Source: Nitrosomonas sp. PY1 | GTDB taxonomy: Bacteria; Pseudomonadota; Gammaproteobacteria; Burkholderiales; Nitrosomonadaceae | Length of the DNA stretch: 64,000 nt | Direction: 5' to 3' | NCBI RefSeq assembly: GCF_022836435.1 | Contig: NZ_BQXC01000001.1 | Coordinates: forward strand, 1,128,121-1,192,120 | Shown here: positions 8,310-18,626 of the stretch, one piece after another | Numbering within the stretch: the stretch's first letter is position 1 | Layout of the letters: each line of letters opens with the position of its first letter | Position numbers and translations under genes: made by a program | Notes under the pieces: generated by a model | The model's database searches: none | The model's input: the letters and a program-made list of their open reading frames with translations, nothing else | Told to the model about the DNA's origin: nothing

Positions 8310-11300
8310 ATGGCGCTCAATTACTTTCTAGCACTAGGGATGATTGCGGCTTCATTAATCGGGCATTCATCCATCAGTTATGCGCAATTACCAGTAGATC
8401 CATCCATAATTCATGGAGGTGCTGTTTTTGATGCTGTTGGTAATCATATGACGATCACGAATAGTCCCAATACCATACTCGATTGGCAGAGTTTTTCCAT
8501 CGGTTCTGATAGTAGTGTTTACTTCCAACAACAAGATGCGACCAGTATGGTTCTAAACCGAGTTATCGGTAACGATCCTTCCCATATCTTCGGCAGTCTG
8601 GGCAGTAATGGTCATATCTGGTTGATCAATCCTTACGGAGTATTGTTTGGTGAGGATGCGCGTATCGATGCGGCTGGACTAGTTGCTTCAACGATGAATA
8701 TTGCCAATATCGATTTTCTCGCTAAACACTATCACTTTAACTCGACCGGTATTGCCGGTGAGATAAGAAACCAGGGTGAAATTCGTACCAGTTTAGGGGG
8801 ACGAGTGTGGTTAATGGGGGATCATATTCAGAATGATGGCTTAGTGCAAACACCCGGCGGCCAAACAGTCGTTGCAGCAGGTAAAAGTGTTGAATTTGTG
8901 GATTCCGGTGCGCCAAATGTGGTGGTGCGTGTCAAAGCACCTGAAAATCAGGTGCTCAATTTAGGATCATTAGTAGCATCGAATGGTCAAGTGGATTTGC
9001 ATGGCAGCATTGTGAATCAAGAAGGTATCGTTCGTGCCAATAGCTTTGGTACCGATGATGCTGGACGCATTGTACTGAAGGCGGATCAGGCAACGTTGGC
9101 AAGAAATAGTCAAACCCAAGCTGACCGGGGTTCGGTATATATGGATGTCAGCTCCACTTTGAATAACTGGGGTGTAATCAGCGGTAAAGATATCAACCTT
9201 CGTGCCAATGAAATTCTGCAACAAGGTCAGATTACTGCACAAGAAGGGAGCGTGAGTTTGACCGCACAAACTTCAACTTATCTCGGTGGGACAGTCGATG
9301 TTTCGAATGCACAAGGTACGGGTGGCAATATACGACTCACTACCCAAAAACTCGAAGGCGTGGCAGGAGGTGCTTTGCGCGCAGATGGCGAGCAAGGTGG
9401 GCATATTCGGATTGAAGGCAATGATTCGGTTGCTTTTTCCTCGACGCTGACTGCAATTGGCAATACGCAGGGTGGAATCATCGAAGTGACGGGTGATAGT
9501 GTGTATTTGCTCAATGCAGATATTGATGCTTCGGGCGGCACACAAGGTGGTACCGTGCATTTGGGCGGAGGATGGCAAGGCAGCGGTGATTTGCCCCACG
9601 CACGCGAAGTATTGGTAGGGGTGGGAAGTGAAATTAAAGCCAATGGCGAGACAGAAATAAATCCTGCTGCCAAAGGCGGCGAAATAGCTGTGTGGTCGAC
9701 ACAAAGTAGCGAACACTATGGTTCACTGCAAGCCAAAGGTGCTGGTCGTATTGGGTTGTTATCCGAAGGAGCGATCCGGAAAACCGGAGACATTCAGAGC
9801 GAGGACGGCGCTACTGTATTGTTTGATTCTCAGAGGCTTATTATCACAGATAATCCACCAGATAATCTCATGCTAGTTGATAAAATATTCTCGGAAAGCC
9901 ATGATGGTCAGCCGAAGTTAGCGAATGGGGACAATTTCGGCGCTTCAGTGGCGGTTGATGGCAATTTATTAGCTGTGGGTGCTCCTGGGGATAGTGGATC
10001 TGGCCTGAATCAAGGAGCAGTTTATTTATTTGCTGGTATTGAAGGAGACTCCTCAGGGCTTACATTGCAAAAGAAAATTTCCTCTGTTACAGGTGACACC
10101 GGTATGCCGGCGCTAACAGATTCTGATCTTTTTGGTACCGCGGTAGCGCTTGATGGTGGCCGTTTGGCAGTGGGTGCAAGGGGATCAATCATCAATGATG
10201 GCAATCATGGAGCTGTGTATTTATTTAATGGTACAGGAACGGATTTTTCCGAACTTACTTGGCGAGACACGATTACTTCCGGCACACACAACATACCTGA
10301 ATCTGAATTAAAAGAATTTGATTTTTTCGGTACTGCGATAGCACTTGATGGTGACCGCCTGGCGATAGGCGCAGCCGGTGATAGTACGAATGGAAGCAAT
10401 CGTGGTGCAGTACATTTGTTTACGGGAACAGGGGTGGATTTTACCTGGCGAGACAAGCTCATTCCTGGCAAATACAACATGCCTGCGTCGGCCCTGGCCG
10501 ATTCCGATTTTTTTGGCTGGTCGGTGGCACTCGATGGCGATCGCTTAGCAGTGGGCGCATTTAATGATAGTACCGGAGGAACCAGTCGCGGTGCAGTACA
10601 TTTACTTTCAGGTGTGGGGTCTGATTTTTCGGGGCTTACTTGGCAAAGTAAACTTGCTTCTGGTACAAACGGTATGCCTGTTTTAGCTGATTCCGATTTT
10701 TTTGGTTGGTCGGTGGCACTCGATGGTGACCGGTTGGCGGTTGGAGCGCTTGGAGATGATCAGGGTGGGAAGGATCATGGTGCTGTGCATTTGCTGACTG
10801 TAGGATCAGATTTTTCAAAGCCTACGTGGCAAAACAGAATAGCTCCCACAAATGCAGAAGGCTTTGGCTTGTCGGTAGCGCTTAATGCTGGGCGCATGAT
10901 TGTGGGAGCGGTAGAAAGTAGCGATGTTAGAGGTGCAGTGTATATATTTAATTCGCCTATTATAGATACTCCCACTAAAGAACAAGCAACAATCGATACT
11001 TCGGTGCAAACTGTGAACGCTTCAATATCAGCTACTAAAGCAGTCCTAGATGATGCGATCAATGAAGGCAGAGTGATGGATACAACTTCCATCGCCAACT
11101 CACCGGCGGCCAATTTTGGTCGTTTAAATCTGGCGCAAATGAGTATGACTGACATGCAGTACTTAATTAATTTTAGAAGAGAATATAAGGAAAAACTCTT
11201 TGCGGATGCGATTTATGAGCTAGAAATGGATCCGACATTATCCGATGTGTTGGTTTGCTCAAGCATAAGCAAGATAGATTCGGATTCTTGTAGAATTTCC

Positions 11301-12122
11301 GATGCACAGCGCCAGGAAATCAAATCAAAGCTAACAGAAAAACAGCAGCGTAAACCTAAAGGTATGCATAAAGTGCGAATCGCGAGTCTTCCACAGATTG
11401 AACGAAAAGTTATTGTACTTTTCGGTATTGATCAATACACAGACAAAACGATTCCATCTCTAGAAAATACAATCTCCGATGCGGAGGCGATAGGTCAATT
11501 GTTTGCCGATAAGCTCGGCTACGATGAAATACGTATCGTTAAAAACGCGACCAGAGCTGACATTATCCGGACATTGAATGAGCTCGCGCTGGAATTGGAA
11601 ATGAATGATAGCGTAGTTGTCTATTACGCTGGCCATGGCTTTGTCAATGAAAAGACAAGAAATGGCTACTGGATTCCATCCGATGCTTCAGCAAAAGATC
11701 CAGCAACGTGGATTTCCAACACCAGTGTTTCAGAAATGCTGGGGAGTATTCGTTCGAGGCAAATGGTTATGATTTCGGATAGTTGTTATTCCGGAGCTTT
11801 TACTCGAGAACAAAAACTTGACCGTAGTATTCAGGGCCTAAAACCCATCGATATTCTTGGTAGACGGTCGGTGGTGGTGATGTCATCAGGAGGTGATGAA
11901 CCGGTGGCTGATGAAGGTAGAGGCGGTCATTCAATCTTCGCTTGGTTTTTGATGCAAGCGCTTAACGGTGTGGATAGCTGGAAAGTAGGTACGAAAATTT
12001 TTGAACAAGTGCAACATGATGTCAGCAAGAGTTTTCCACAAACTCCACAGTATGGTGCATCTGCCGTTGCAGGGCATGAAAAAGGTGGAGATTATCTGTT
12101 TGAATTTAGAAAGTTGGAATAA
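8310..12122 (+). CDS. Two-partner-secreted protein: haemagglutinin TPS domain, FG-GAP repeats and caspase
   Basis: The ATG at 8310 follows GGAAAAGGAA and gives 1270 residues with a signal peptide (MALNYFLALGMIAASL, ending near SYAQ). Residues about 25-260 form the filamentous-haemagglutinin TPS domain (motif LINPYGVLFGEDARID). A right-handed beta-helix-like region follows to about 500. Six FG-GAP/integrin-alpha-type repeats (FGxSVALDGDRLAVGA) occur at roughly 540, 605, 670, 730, 795 and 850. The C-terminus, from about 1025, is a caspase-like (peptidase C14) domain with YYAGHG (His about 1109) and SDSCYSGA (Cys about 1159). Both catalytic residues are intact. The upstream TpsB is the expected exporter. 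A surface-anchored or released protease is inferred. Confidence 0.9.
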   Translation: MALNYFLALGMIAASLIGHSSISYAQLPVDPSIIHGGAVFDAVGNHMTITNSPNTILDWQSFSIGSDSSVYFQQQDATSMVLNRVIGNDPSHIFGSLGSNGHIWLINPYGVLFGEDARIDAAGLVASTMNIANIDFLAKHYHFNSTGIAGEIRNQGEIRTSLGGRVWLMGDHIQNDGLVQTPGGQTVVAAGKSVEFVDSGAPNVVVRVKAPENQVLNLGSLVASNGQVDLHGSIVNQEGIVRANSFGTDDAGRIVLKADQATLARNSQTQADRGSVYMDVSSTLNNWGVISGKDINLRANEILQQGQITAQEGSVSLTAQTSTYLGGTVDVSNAQGTGGNIRLTTQKLEGVAGGALRADGEQGGHIRIEGNDSVAFSSTLTAIGNTQGGIIEVTGDSVYLLNADIDASGGTQGGTVHLGGGWQGSGDLPHAREVLVGVGSEIKANGETEINPAAKGGEIAVWSTQSSEHYGSLQAKGAGRIGLLSEGAIRKTGDIQSEDGATVLFDSQRLIITDNPPDNLMLVDKIFSESHDGQPKLANGDNFGASVAVDGNLLAVGAPGDSGSGLNQGAVYLFAGIEGDSSGLTLQKKISSVTGDTGMPALTDSDLFGTAVALDGGRLAVGARGSIINDGNHGAVYLFNGTGTDFSELTWRDTITSGTHNIPESELKEFDFFGTAIALDGDRLAIGAAGDSTNGSNRGAVHLFTGTGVDFTWRDKLIPGKYNMPASALADSDFFGWSVALDGDRLAVGAFNDSTGGTSRGAVHLLSGVGSDFSGLTWQSKLASGTNGMPVLADSDFFGWSVALDGDRLAVGALGDDQGGKDHGAVHLLTVGSDFSKPTWQNRIAPTNAEGFGLSVALNAGRMIVGAVESSDVRGAVYIFNSPIIDTPTKEQATIDTSVQTVNASISATKAVLDDAINEGRVMDTTSIANSPAANFGRLNLAQMSMTDMQYLINFRREYKEKLFADAIYELEMDPTLSDVLVCSSISKIDSDSCRISDAQRQEIKSKLTEKQQRKPKGMHKVRIASLPQIERKVIVLFGIDQYTDKTIPSLENTISDAEAIGQLFADKLGYDEIRIVKNATRADIIRTLNELALELEMNDSVVVYYAGHGFVNEKTRNGYWIPSDASAKDPATWISNTSVSEMLGSIRSRQMVMISDSCYSGAFTREQKLDRSIQGLKPIDILGRRSVVVMSSGGDEPVADEGRGGHSIFAWFLMQALNGVDSWKVGTKIFEQVQHDVSKSFPQTPQYGASAVAGHEKGGDYLFEFRKLE

Positions 12123-12163
12123 ACGGCAATTTATGACTAATATTGCTAAATAAGGGAATCAAA

Positions 12164-15100
12164 ATGCCAAGCTTACCTGACGATTTTTTTATTCAGAAAG
12201 TTATTCTACTGAGCACTGGAGCGCCGAGCACAGTTGCACTGCGTGATGAACTTACTCGGCTCTATGAGCAAAGCGACGACCTAACTCAATTTGAAGCGTA
12301 TGTTGATGATTTTATCGTGCGCCAGTTTTCTGAATATGGAAATAATGATAGTAATGCAAAACAAGCGTTATTTCATCAGGGTTTTAATATTAACTTAACG
12401 GTTCAGAAGATTGATCAATTGACTGCGGATTCATTTCGACAAGGAATTGATTCGTGGCATGAATATTTATCCTATTTGATCAATGAATTAGATAAAAGTG
12501 TCGGTAAAATTCTAGATAATCGCGCAACTGCTGCAACTGCCTTTACCGATTTACTCGATGAACGCAATATTGAAGTCAATGTAAATGACCCGCGCGTGCA
12601 AGCATGGATAGATCAAGTTGACGCAACAGATGGATCGCTGCAGGTTGCAAGAAATACCCTCGAAGATTTGATAAATCAATTAACTGAGCCGGTTCTTATT
12701 GGTAGCGATCCTGCGGATAATGCAGTTGGGGTTCCGGTCAATGCAAACATTGTTTTAACATTTAGCGAAGCGGTGAAGGCGGGCGCTGGGGAAATCGTAA
12801 TTGAAGGTGACGACGAGAGCAGAATTTCTTTAAACGTAGCAGATTCTGCTCAAGTTATATTTGACGGTAGCATAGTCACGCTCAATCCGAATGAGGATTT
12901 GCATTTGAATGTGAATTATAATGTGCAAGTGGCTAGTGGCGTTATTACCGATTTGGCGGGGACTCCATTTGCTGGAACCAGTGACCCCACGGCGTTAAAC
13001 TTCAGTACAAACGATATTAATCTCCCGACGTTAGTGAGCAGCGATCCTGTGGATAATGCGGTTGGGGTTCCGGTCAATGCAAACATTGTTTTAACATTTA
13101 GCGAAGCGGTGAAGGCGGGGATTGGGGAGATTGTAATTGATGGTAATGACGGTCACAGAATTCCTTTAAACGTAGCAGATTCTGCTCAAGTTATATTTGA
13201 CGGTAGCATGGTCACGCTCAACCCGAATGAGGATTTGAATCCGAATACGGCTTACCAGGTGATAATAGGAAATGGCGCAATTAAAGATTTAAAAGATAAT
13301 CCCTATGGCGGTTCCAGTGATCTAAATTTTCAGACCACCCCGGGCGTAAACTTTAACTTAACACTTGCTGTCGATAATTTAACCGGCTCTTCAGGCAATG
13401 ATATTTTTACGAGTGATTTAGCTTCTGACGGAGAATCTTTTGTAAGTACTCTTCAAAATTGGGATGTCCTCAATGGAGGGAATGGTGTAGATACACTGAA
13501 CGCGACTCTTGGAATACTATTTGGGCCTGTGAATCCATCTTTGACTGATATTGAAATCATTAATTTCCACAATGTTGCAGGTTTCTACAATTTCGAACCG
13601 AACAATATTAGTTTTGCTAATACGCGAGGTGCGCAACAGATTTGGAATGATGCGTCAACCGAGTATCTGTCCTATAGTGCAGCTCCAATTGCAGCAACCT
13701 TTGGCGTAAGAAATACCCAATCTGCTACGGATATTAATACTTTTGATAATGTGACAGGTAATAATGATCGTTTATTGATAGCTACAGAGAGTGCGGGCAG
13801 TGATTCAGTACGCGCTGTTGTTCAATCGTCGACGGATGCTGCAAACATCGAGGCCATGAGTATCGATGCAAGAAGCGGCAACAATTTCATTGATGTTTCG
13901 GCATTTACGGCGATTACCGAATTGACGATTACAGGACCGGGAGCATTGAACGCTTCAGTTGGTACAACAGCTCTACGCACAGTGGATGCTGCTGCTAATA
14001 CGGGTGGTGTGGTGCTGGATCTTTCAACGGCTACTAACGATTTGACGGTGACTGGTGGTTCAGGGAATGATACTTTTACGAGTGATTCCCATGATGTAAA
14101 TAACCATCAAGATCAAGATGTCTTCGATGGAGGCAATGGTGTAGATACACTGAATGCAACGCTTGGAGATTCAATGTTGCCTAGGAATCCATCATTGACT
14201 GATATAGAAATCATTAATTTCCGCAATGTCGGGGCTGAAAACTCTTTCAACCCGAACAGTATTGGTTTTACTAATACGCAAGGTGTGCAACAGATTTGGA
14301 ATGATGCATCAACAAGCGACTATCTGATCTATGAGGCGGCTCCAATTGCAGCAACTTTTGGCGTAAGAAATACCCAATCTACTACGGATATCAGAGATTT
14401 TGATAATGTGACAGGTAATAATGATCGCCTATTGATAGCTACAGAGAGTGCGGGCAGTGATTCAACACGCGCTGTTATTCGATCGTCGACGGATGCTGCA
14501 AAGATTGAGGCTATGAGTATTGATGCAAGAAACGGTAACAATTTCATTGATGTTTCGGCATTTACGGCTATTACGGGATTGACAATTACAGGACCGGGAG
14601 CATTGAACGCCTCAGTTAGTACAGCAGCCCTAAGCACCGTTGACGCTGCTGCTAATACGGGTGGTGTGGTGCTGGCTCTTTCAACGGCTATTAACAATTT
14701 GACGATGACTGGTGGTTCAGGGAATGATACGCTCACCGGCGGTTCAGGTAATGATGTTATTCAAGGCAATGAAGGTAATGATCGGTTACTTGGCGGCGCA
14801 GGTAATGATACGCTCACCGGTGGCTTAGGAAATGACTTTTTTGTATTTGATACAACGTTGAATTCAGAAACAAACGTCGATGTTATGACCGATTTCACCG
14901 TTGCTGATGATACCGTTCGATTGGAAAATGCTATTTTTGCTCAATTTGTGACAGTAGGTGCTATTGGAACTGATACCTTTGTTTCTGGTCCGGGTGCGGT
15001 TGCCTTGGATAGTAACGATTACCTGATTTACGATACCGCGAATGGTAATCTATTTTACGATGCCGATGGTAGTGGTAATGCTGATACTGGTGTTAATGCG

Positions 15101-15169
15101 CCTCCAGTGAGGTTTGCAGTGTTAACGGGAAGTCCTGTTTTAACAGCAGCTGATTTTGAAGTTATTTAG
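12164..15169 (+). CDS. Large Ig-like/RTX surface protein, probable type I secretion substrate
   Basis: The ATG at 12164 is preferred because AGGGA lies six bases upstream; the product has 1001 residues and no classical signal peptide. Residues about 1-170 are helical. Two Big_5/SbsA-type Ig domains follow ([20 protein letters not shown] and a near-identical second copy). Next come two repeats of about 220 residues ([34 protein letters not shown]) of the kind found in S-layer-like proteins. The C-terminus has RTX nonapeptides ([17 protein letters not shown]) and a terminal region typical of type I secretion signals. No ABC/MFP genes are adjacent. Calcium-dependent folding outside the cell is expected. 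Confidence 0.85.
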   Translation: MPSLPDDFFIQKVILLSTGAPSTVALRDELTRLYEQSDDLTQFEAYVDDFIVRQFSEYGNNDSNAKQALFHQGFNINLTVQKIDQLTADSFRQGIDSWHEYLSYLINELDKSVGKILDNRATAATAFTDLLDERNIEVNVNDPRVQAWIDQVDATDGSLQVARNTLEDLINQLTEPVLIGSDPADNAVGVPVNANIVLTFSEAVKAGAGEIVIEGDDESRISLNVADSAQVIFDGSIVTLNPNEDLHLNVNYNVQVASGVITDLAGTPFAGTSDPTALNFSTNDINLPTLVSSDPVDNAVGVPVNANIVLTFSEAVKAGIGEIVIDGNDGHRIPLNVADSAQVIFDGSMVTLNPNEDLNPNTAYQVIIGNGAIKDLKDNPYGGSSDLNFQTTPGVNFNLTLAVDNLTGSSGNDIFTSDLASDGESFVSTLQNWDVLNGGNGVDTLNATLGILFGPVNPSLTDIEIINFHNVAGFYNFEPNNISFANTRGAQQIWNDASTEYLSYSAAPIAATFGVRNTQSATDINTFDNVTGNNDRLLIATESAGSDSVRAVVQSSTDAANIEAMSIDARSGNNFIDVSAFTAITELTITGPGALNASVGTTALRTVDAAANTGGVVLDLSTATNDLTVTGGSGNDTFTSDSHDVNNHQDQDVFDGGNGVDTLNATLGDSMLPRNPSLTDIEIINFRNVGAENSFNPNSIGFTNTQGVQQIWNDASTSDYLIYEAAPIAATFGVRNTQSTTDIRDFDNVTGNNDRLLIATESAGSDSTRAVIRSSTDAAKIEAMSIDARNGNNFIDVSAFTAITGLTITGPGALNASVSTAALSTVDAAANTGGVVLALSTAINNLTMTGGSGNDTLTGGSGNDVIQGNEGNDRLLGGAGNDTLTGGLGNDFFVFDTTLNSETNVDVMTDFTVADDTVRLENAIFAQFVTVGAIGTDTFVSGPGAVALDSNDYLIYDTANGNLFYDADGSGNADTGVNAPPVRFAVLTGSPVLTAADFEVI
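12715..14740 (+). repeat. Internal direct repeats of the RTX protein gene
   Basis: Two kinds of repeat are visible at DNA level. The Ig-domain segment containing GTTGGGGTTCCGGTCAATGC recurs about 336 bases apart (near 12.72 and 13.06 kb). The S-layer-like unit recurs about 660 bases apart (for example GCTGCTGCTAATACGGGTGG near 13.99 and 14.65 kb). High identity suggests recent duplication. Confidence 0.8.
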
Positions 15170-15246
15170 TTTTTTCGGCCAGCAGGCTCCAAGTAGAGTG
15201 TCATGCCAAATATGCGCAAGGTTTGATTTAGGGGGTGGTGCCAAAA

Positions 15247-15630
15247 ATGATCCAAATCCAAATAACCACATACTGCGGTATGCCGCCAGTACGATTACTT
15301 TCCGCAGAGTTCGATGAGCTTGACGGCAACATTGGCCGAGCGGAAGGCAACGCGTTGGTATTAAACGATCCAGCTCGAAGTATTTCTAGAATTCACGCAT
15401 GATAGTGTGTCGCGGTGGAAATTATTTTATCCGCGGGCTAAGGGAGCACGATGCCGGTTTATCTAAACGAGCAACCGCTCATAACCCGAACAATAAGACA
15501 AGCAGAGTCCTGCGTCATTAAAATCGGAGCTATCAGGTTCAGTGGTAAAAATGATGTTCCGGAATTAAATTCTTCGCTGCCACCGATGCATGTGTATGAA
15601 CGGAACCCGCAGTTGAATCACACGCAATAA
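15247..15630 (+). pseudogene. Frameshifted FHA-domain gene (T6SS TagH/ImpI-like)
   Basis: From the ATG at 15247 the frame reads MIQIQITTYCGMPPVRLLSA, then DELDGNIGRAEGNALVLNDP and SISRIHA, before a stop at 15400-15402. This is the N-terminal half of a forkhead-associated (phosphothreonine-binding) domain (IGR, N-LVL-DP, SR-HA). The fold continues in a second frame (VCRGGNYFIRGL) and then a third (MPVYLNEQPL, ending at 15630), so at least two frameshifts separate the pieces. The N-terminal phrasing resembles the FHA proteins of type VI secretion loci. The gene cannot make an intact domain as it stands. Confidence 0.75.
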
Positions 15631-15884
15631 CGCACGGCTCATTGGGTTTGATTTGTTGCAAGTCCGTGCGTTGATAAAGCGTGAAATGCGTGCAGCGCTG
15701 TCGGGAATAATCAGGTATTTCAATTCTAATCAATTGGAAAAGTAGTTTGGGCAGAAAACATCGGTCGATTCCGCTTTCTCGTTAAATCGTAAAGCCGATT
15801 AGTTGATTTTTGCACATTGCCCAATCTATGGCTAATTGCTAATTGCTAATTGCAATTATTCATCAATACGTGCAGAGTCACGGA
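15631..15884. other. Decayed stretch between FHA and PP2C pseudogenes
   Basis: No intact gene. A minus-strand frame of 64 codons (15539-15733) crosses the FHA remnant and has no recognisable motif. Short AATTGCTAATTGC repeats occur at about 15832-15855. Confidence 0.45.
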
Positions 15885-16440
15885 ATGATCTTTTTTATAT
15901 ATCTTGAAATTGCCAAATTATCTAAAATAGGCGGACCAAAAATAAATGAGGATGCTTGCGATTATTGGTTTAGATCCAATTTGTCGTATTGCGTTTTATC
16001 AGATGGATTAAGTGGGCATTTTGGTGGTGAGGTTGCATCGTAATTGGTTATAAGTATATGGGGTGAACGTTTTGCTAAGCAACCGCAATGTAGTGCCAAA
16101 GCAATCGAATTGCTTTTAAATGCGACGGACAATGCAATTGTCAGAGAGCAGCAAAAAATATGCGTGCTACTGCTGTGATTCTTATCATCGATACGATAAA
16201 TCATGTGGCAACATGGGGGCATATTGGCGACTTTCGTTTGTGTTGTTTTCGCAATGGGCGGGTTAATTCACTAATCCGAGATCACAGTATGTCACAAAAT
16301 ATGGTAGATGCAGGATACTTGAAGCCAATGGAACTACGTTCATCACCTACTCGAAATCAATTTACGCAACTTTGGGCAATGGAGATTCTTCTGAAATGGT
16401 ATTTTCCCGAACGATTTTCCAGTGAAGCGCGGCGATGCCC
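15885..16440 (+). pseudogene. PP2C-type Ser/Thr phosphatase, broken
   Basis: The first frame from ATG 15885 carries KIGGPKINEDA and VLSDGLSGHFGGEVAS, the metal-binding motifs of PP2C phosphatases, and is closed by TAA at 16041-16043. The same frame continues afterwards (LVISIWGERFAKQPQCSAKA). Near the A-run at 16148-16156 the reading shifts to another frame with MRATAVILIID and ATWGHIGDFRLCCFRNG (the GD motif). A further shift is likely near 16365, where YATLGNGD appears. One nonsense codon and two frameshifts make it a pseudogene. A FHA gene upstream and an OmpA gene downstream recall the phosphorylation control genes of type VI secretion. Confidence 0.8.
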
Positions 16441-16494
16441 GGTGAATGGAACTGACACGAATGATGTATTTATATTTACCTGGAGAACTCGATC

Positions 16495-17028
16495 ATGAAA
16501 ATTAATTCTTTATATGGACTTACTTTAAGCTTACTAATGGCATCGGCAATTCAGGTAAGCGCAGAAGAATTTAAGTTGTTGCATGAGAGTGAAATAAACG
16601 AAGCTGCTGTTATTGATGCGCTTGCGCCTGAGAAGAGTGGCCGCACTCGATCGTTCAGGCCAATGGATGATTACTTAGCCCGGCCGCCCAGTGCATCCAT
16701 GTTAATAACGTTCAATACTAACTCTGCGAATCTCACATTTAGCGCTAAACAAGCACTGGATAAGGTTGGTAGAGCGCTTAATATGGATAAGTTAGCTGAA
16801 TTTAGCTTTGTTATCGAAGGACATGCCGATCGAAGGGGTTCTTATGAATTAAATCAGCATTTGTCGGAAGAGCGAGCTGCGGCGGTGAGGTATTACCTAA
16901 TCAGCATGCACGATATTGATCCGACGCGATTAACAGCGATTGGCAAGGGTTATACAGAACCGCTGAATAAAGATAACCCCCTCGCTGAAGAGAATCGTCG
17001 TGTAACGATTGTCAGAGTAGTCAAGTAG
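16495..17028 (+). CDS. OmpA-family peptidoglycan-associated protein
   Basis: The 177-residue protein has a signal peptide (MKINSLYGLTLSLLMASAIQ, cleaved near VSA) and a C-terminal OmpA-like domain from about residue 75. Motifs include ITFNTNSANLT, EGHADRRGSYELN, LSEERAAAVRYYL and the closing EENRRVTI. This fold binds diaminopimelate of peptidoglycan non-covalently. TGGAGA precedes the ATG by eight bases. Unlike its FHA and PP2C neighbours it is intact. There is no lipobox and no barrel, so it is probably a soluble periplasmic anchor. Confidence 0.88.
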   Translation: MKINSLYGLTLSLLMASAIQVSAEEFKLLHESEINEAAVIDALAPEKSGRTRSFRPMDDYLARPPSASMLITFNTNSANLTFSAKQALDKVGRALNMDKLAEFSFVIEGHADRRGSYELNQHLSEERAAAVRYYLISMHDIDPTRLTAIGKGYTEPLNKDNPLAEENRRVTIVRVVK

Positions 17029-17140
17029 CGACCTTTGCGCGGTCAAAAGCAGATTTAGCTGTGTGAGATGATATAACTTGTCTTTTAATCATGGGGTTGA
17101 GCTAATGCAATGAGTTTTTCTGAAGACGATGTAACCTGCG

Positions 17141-17795
17141 AATTCAAAAAAGGAATTTCTTGAAGCAGATCGATAATTGATAGACTGGAACGCTATAGAT
17201 CGAGCTATCGCAATTCATTACGCACCGGTATCGGATGGAACAGGTCGTCCGGCGTATTCGGGATTGCTGTTGTTCAAGATGTTGTTGGTAGGTATCTGGC
17301 ATGGTGATTTAAGCGATGAATCGATGGAAGATGGCTAATTCTAATTTGCACGTGATACCATCAAGCCGTGCTGGATTTGATCGATAAAGCCGATATTCAG
17401 CCGAACCTGGAACCCGTATTCATGCCGACAAAGCTTATTGCAGTCAGAAGCATCGCGATGCTTTGAATTCACGCGACACCAAGAACGGCATTCAAGATAA
17501 AGCTACCGAAAATAATCCATTGACACGGCTACAGCTACAGCGAAACAAAGCACATGCTGGGCATATTTTACAGGCTATGGCGTATAACCTGAAAAGATTA
17601 CCAAGATTGTATGTTGAGAGGCATCTACCACGACAACCACAAGCTAGCTGCGTCTTCTAACAAAGAAGTGGGGCAATAATGTCTTTGCCTCTGGCTTTCT
17701 GCAAAAAATTCATCAACATTTCCCAGAATTTCAATATTGCGTTGAATTATTAAGAATCTGCAGCAGAAGTAAGTAGTTTTGCAAAGATCTCTGGA
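17141..17795 (+). mobile_element. IS5-family transposase remnant
   Basis: Plus-strand fragments read LIDWNAIDRAIAIHYAPVSD followed by TGRPAYSGLLLFKMLLVGIW and GDLSDESMED, then after a deletion ADKAYCSQKHRDALNSRDTK and RLQLQRNKA. These are the N- and C-terminal parts of an IS5-type DDE transposase with the middle lost and the frame broken. The outer end (about 17675-17795, ending near GTAGTTTTGCAAAGATCTC) is shared with fragments at 6.4 and 46.7 kb. Confidence 0.8.
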
Positions 17796-17894
17796 GTTTG
17801 AGATTGATTCGGACAATTCATGTGTGTTTTCTCACCGAATAACCACATACTTGGCGTTATTTTATTTTAATTTTAGTGAGAAAGGAGATTTGAT

Positions 17895-18626
17895 ATGCCA
17901 AGTGTCATCAAAAACGGTGCGAAAGGGGAAGAAGTGAGGCAATTGCAACGATTACTGAATGAGCGCCTCATGCCTAGTGCTAATTTAATCGTTGATGGTG
18001 GGTATGGTGCTCACACTGAAGCTGCGGTGCGTTTATATCAAGCTTCAATTGGACTTGGAATTGATGGCGTGGTTGGTCCTCGCACATGGACGGCTTTGAA
18101 AACAGGGCATGTAAACAATCCTGCTAAGAATGCTGCTATTCCCAATTCTTTTCCTGAGGCAACGTGGATGGATATAGCTAAGCAAGAAATTGGACAAAAA
18201 GAAATAAGTGGTGCACAAAATAATCCTCGTATTATCAGTTATCATGCAACGACGGCCTTGCAAGCTACTAACGATGAAACGGCTTGGTGTTCTTCATTTG
18301 TCAATTGGTGTTTGAAACAGGTGAATATAACCGGAACCAATTCCGCTGTTGCTGCAAGTTGGACGAACTGGGGACAATCAGCGCATGCGCTGGGTGGTGC
18401 AGTTACTGTTATCCATAATTCTCAAGCTGCAAATAGTAGTTTGACAACTTCAGGTAATCATGTTGGTTTTCTAGTACAAGAGACAGAAACTCATTATTTA
18501 TTGTTGGGTGGTAATCAAAGTAATCAAGTCAAAATATCGTCTTTTCCAAAATCTTCGTGGCAATTAAAGGGTTTTCGATGGCCAAACTCACAAGAATCTT
18601 TCAAAGGAAAGGTTTATATCTATTGA
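17895..18626 (+). CDS. Peptidoglycan-binding plus TIGR02594/CHAP-like hydrolase
   Basis: The 243-residue protein begins with a PG_binding_1 domain (GAKGEEVRQLQRLLNER, then GIDGVVGPRTWTALK; about 5-72). A C-terminal TIGR02594-type cysteine hydrolase domain follows (about 88-243), with AWCSSFVNWCL (nucleophile Cys about 131), HVGFLV (His about 194) and LLGGNQSNQV. Such enzymes cleave peptide or amide bonds of peptidoglycan. There is no signal peptide. AAAGGAG precedes the ATG by seven bases. The stop lies inside the next gene, which encodes a secreted protein, and an OmpA gene is upstream. A type VI amidase effector is the favoured reading; a phage endolysin is the alternative. Confidence 0.85.
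   Translation: MPSVIKNGAKGEEVRQLQRLLNERLMPSANLIVDGGYGAHTEAAVRLYQASIGLGIDGVVGPRTWTALKTGHVNNPAKNAAIPNSFPEATWMDIAKQEIGQKEISGAQNNPRIISYHATTALQATNDETAWCSSFVNWCLKQVNITGTNSAVAASWTNWGQSAHALGGAVTVIHNSQAANSSLTTSGNHVGFLVQETETHYLLLGGNQSNQVKISSFPKSSWQLKGFRWPNSQESFKGKVYIY

Noticed and set aside
9273..9716. Long minus-strand frames within the haemagglutinin-caspase gene.
   Set aside because: They are antisense to a well-supported coding sequence and lack start sites or family features.
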